Below are positions 62,965-64,000 of a stretch of 64,000 nt of DNA, one piece after another. The stretch comes from Nemertoderma westbladi (Eukaryota > Xenacoelomorpha > Nemertodermatida > Nemertodermatidae), in NCBI GenBank assembly GCA_032718475.1, contig JAUCBJ010000806.1:26589-90588 (forward strand), in the 5' to 3' direction. The first letter of the stretch is position 1, and each line of letters begins with the position of its first letter. Position numbers and translations under genes: made by a program. The notes under the pieces are model-generated. The model ran no database searches. It was not told the DNA's origin and saw nothing but the letters and a program-made list of their open reading frames with translations.

Positions 62965-64000
62965 CTATGAAATGATTAAAAAATTACGTTATGTTGTAAT
63001 AAAAGTAAATAAAATAGGCTAAATGCGGAAGACAAGAAATAAAAAAAGGTGCGTGGTTTAATTAACCTTTTTTTGGGAGATCCAGTTCTATCCAGTATCG
63101 TGTAGGTAGAGATAAAGTTATATTTGTGCTATATTGTATAAACAGTACTATACAGTAATTGAATTAAGTAGAGGCCTACCATGTATTATGTGAAGTTACG
63201 CGCCGATGTTATATATTTTGGCATAATAATTACAATACTGTAGTATCTGCTATTTAATATCTTGGATTTGAATATCTGCTAAAGATCTTTGTATGCATGT
63301 ATTTATAGACTATAAATAAGTTGAAATACAGTACGAATTGTATATTAACCTGGATAAATATATACAGTATAAAGGAAGATGATATTAAACTATTAATAAT
63401 TAATAAGTAGATAAGTGAAGTAAACCGATAGCGCAATTAAATATAATATACAGATGTTTCTGTTGTACAGTACATACTGTACAATGTAATACAAAACTAT
63501 TATTAACACAATAATGAAAATACAGTTGTATGTTTTAACATACAGTATTAACAAAGGACTATAGAGGCAAGATATATAATGTATTGATTATAGCGGGTAT
63601 ATGAACCTGTATAAATAATCTCTAGATTAGGTAATAATTAATTAATACTTCTATATGTTAAAAAAATATACGTGCGCCACCAGCGAATCTATACAACGAT
63701 GTACAGTATGGAGTGGGGCGGGATTGTTTTCCAATGAGGTATTATTGTGTCTAATTCTACAGTAATGTAAATTTGGGCATAGGTAAATTGTCATTTAGAA
63801 TTTGCAGAGGGGGGGGGGGGGGGGGGGGGGGGGACTGGACGCATAAAAATTCGTCCCTTTCTAGGGGAAATTCGACGCAAATAACAGCTGATTACTCTCA
63901 AAAATAAAACTGTAACCTGTTCTATTGTGTTTAGTTTATTGTTTTGGTTAAATAACGTGCCACTGTAACCTGCTCCTTTTCCTAAATGGAGAATTTTACA
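62965..64000. other. Presumed intron sequence, no gene seen
   Basis: AT-rich unique DNA upstream of the EGF exon, with a 25-base G run at 63809-63833. No second EGF exon was recognised. Confidence 0.5.

Overview
This is nuclear DNA from an animal, probably a marine invertebrate. It has spliced exons with GT/AG borders, metazoan protein families (cGMP-dependent protein kinase, EGF-CA, tectonin, PWWP), low coding density and a very high load of transposons and minisatellites. Deuterostome or echinoderm is only a guess from overall character; nothing here fixes the taxon. There are no operons, CRISPR arrays or rRNA/tRNA genes.

Host genes. Two are recognisable, both on the minus strand. (1) The last two coding exons of a cGMP-dependent protein kinase (9080-9245 and 10128-10304). 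(2) Three phase-1 exons that join in frame: EGF-CA (62839-62964), EGF-CA (42898-43047) and a terminal tectonin beta-propeller exon (28056-28815). They suggest one secreted EGF-lectin gene spanning about 35 kb, with introns full of transposons. The tectonin exon carries two reading-frame breaks. A PWWP-domain gene (58360-59064) lies inside a DNA transposon. An unrecognised reading frame (18281-18856 continuing at 21393-21614) was split by a Tc1/mariner-type element.

Layout. 1-5561: a 43-bp minisatellite split by a 5'-truncated non-LTR retrotransposon. 6137-7835: a 39-bp array and a 12-bp G-rich array. 9080-10304: kinase exons. 10771-15095: inverted pair of the dominant retrotransposon, here called RTE-1 (APE endonuclease plus RT in one ORF, TAG-repeat tail). 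16298-17545: a second RTE-like family with an inserted segment. 18281-21614: interrupted reading frame. 21760-22580 and 30400-31185: a diverged dispersed repeat. 22589-28010: inverted RTE-1 pair. 28056-28815: tectonin exon. 28957-29787: foldback element with a histone-type stem-loop. 31521-35936: Gag-like and protease reading frames of an unclassified retroelement. 36720-37560: 161-bp satellite. 38276-41215: minus-strand Ty3/gypsy remnant. 41216-42720: RTE-2 and L2-like remnants. 44417-62248: a plus-strand Ty3/gypsy element with a CR1/L2-type LINE in its gag, which itself holds a full-length RTE-1 copy, and a separate 5.1-kb DNA transposon in its RT.

Most signal is transposon biology. At least twelve RTE-1 copies or fragments are present. 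Target-site duplications at several sites give the order of insertion. The copy at 48360-52120 is the most intact: one nonsense codon interrupts a reading frame of about 1,115 codons.
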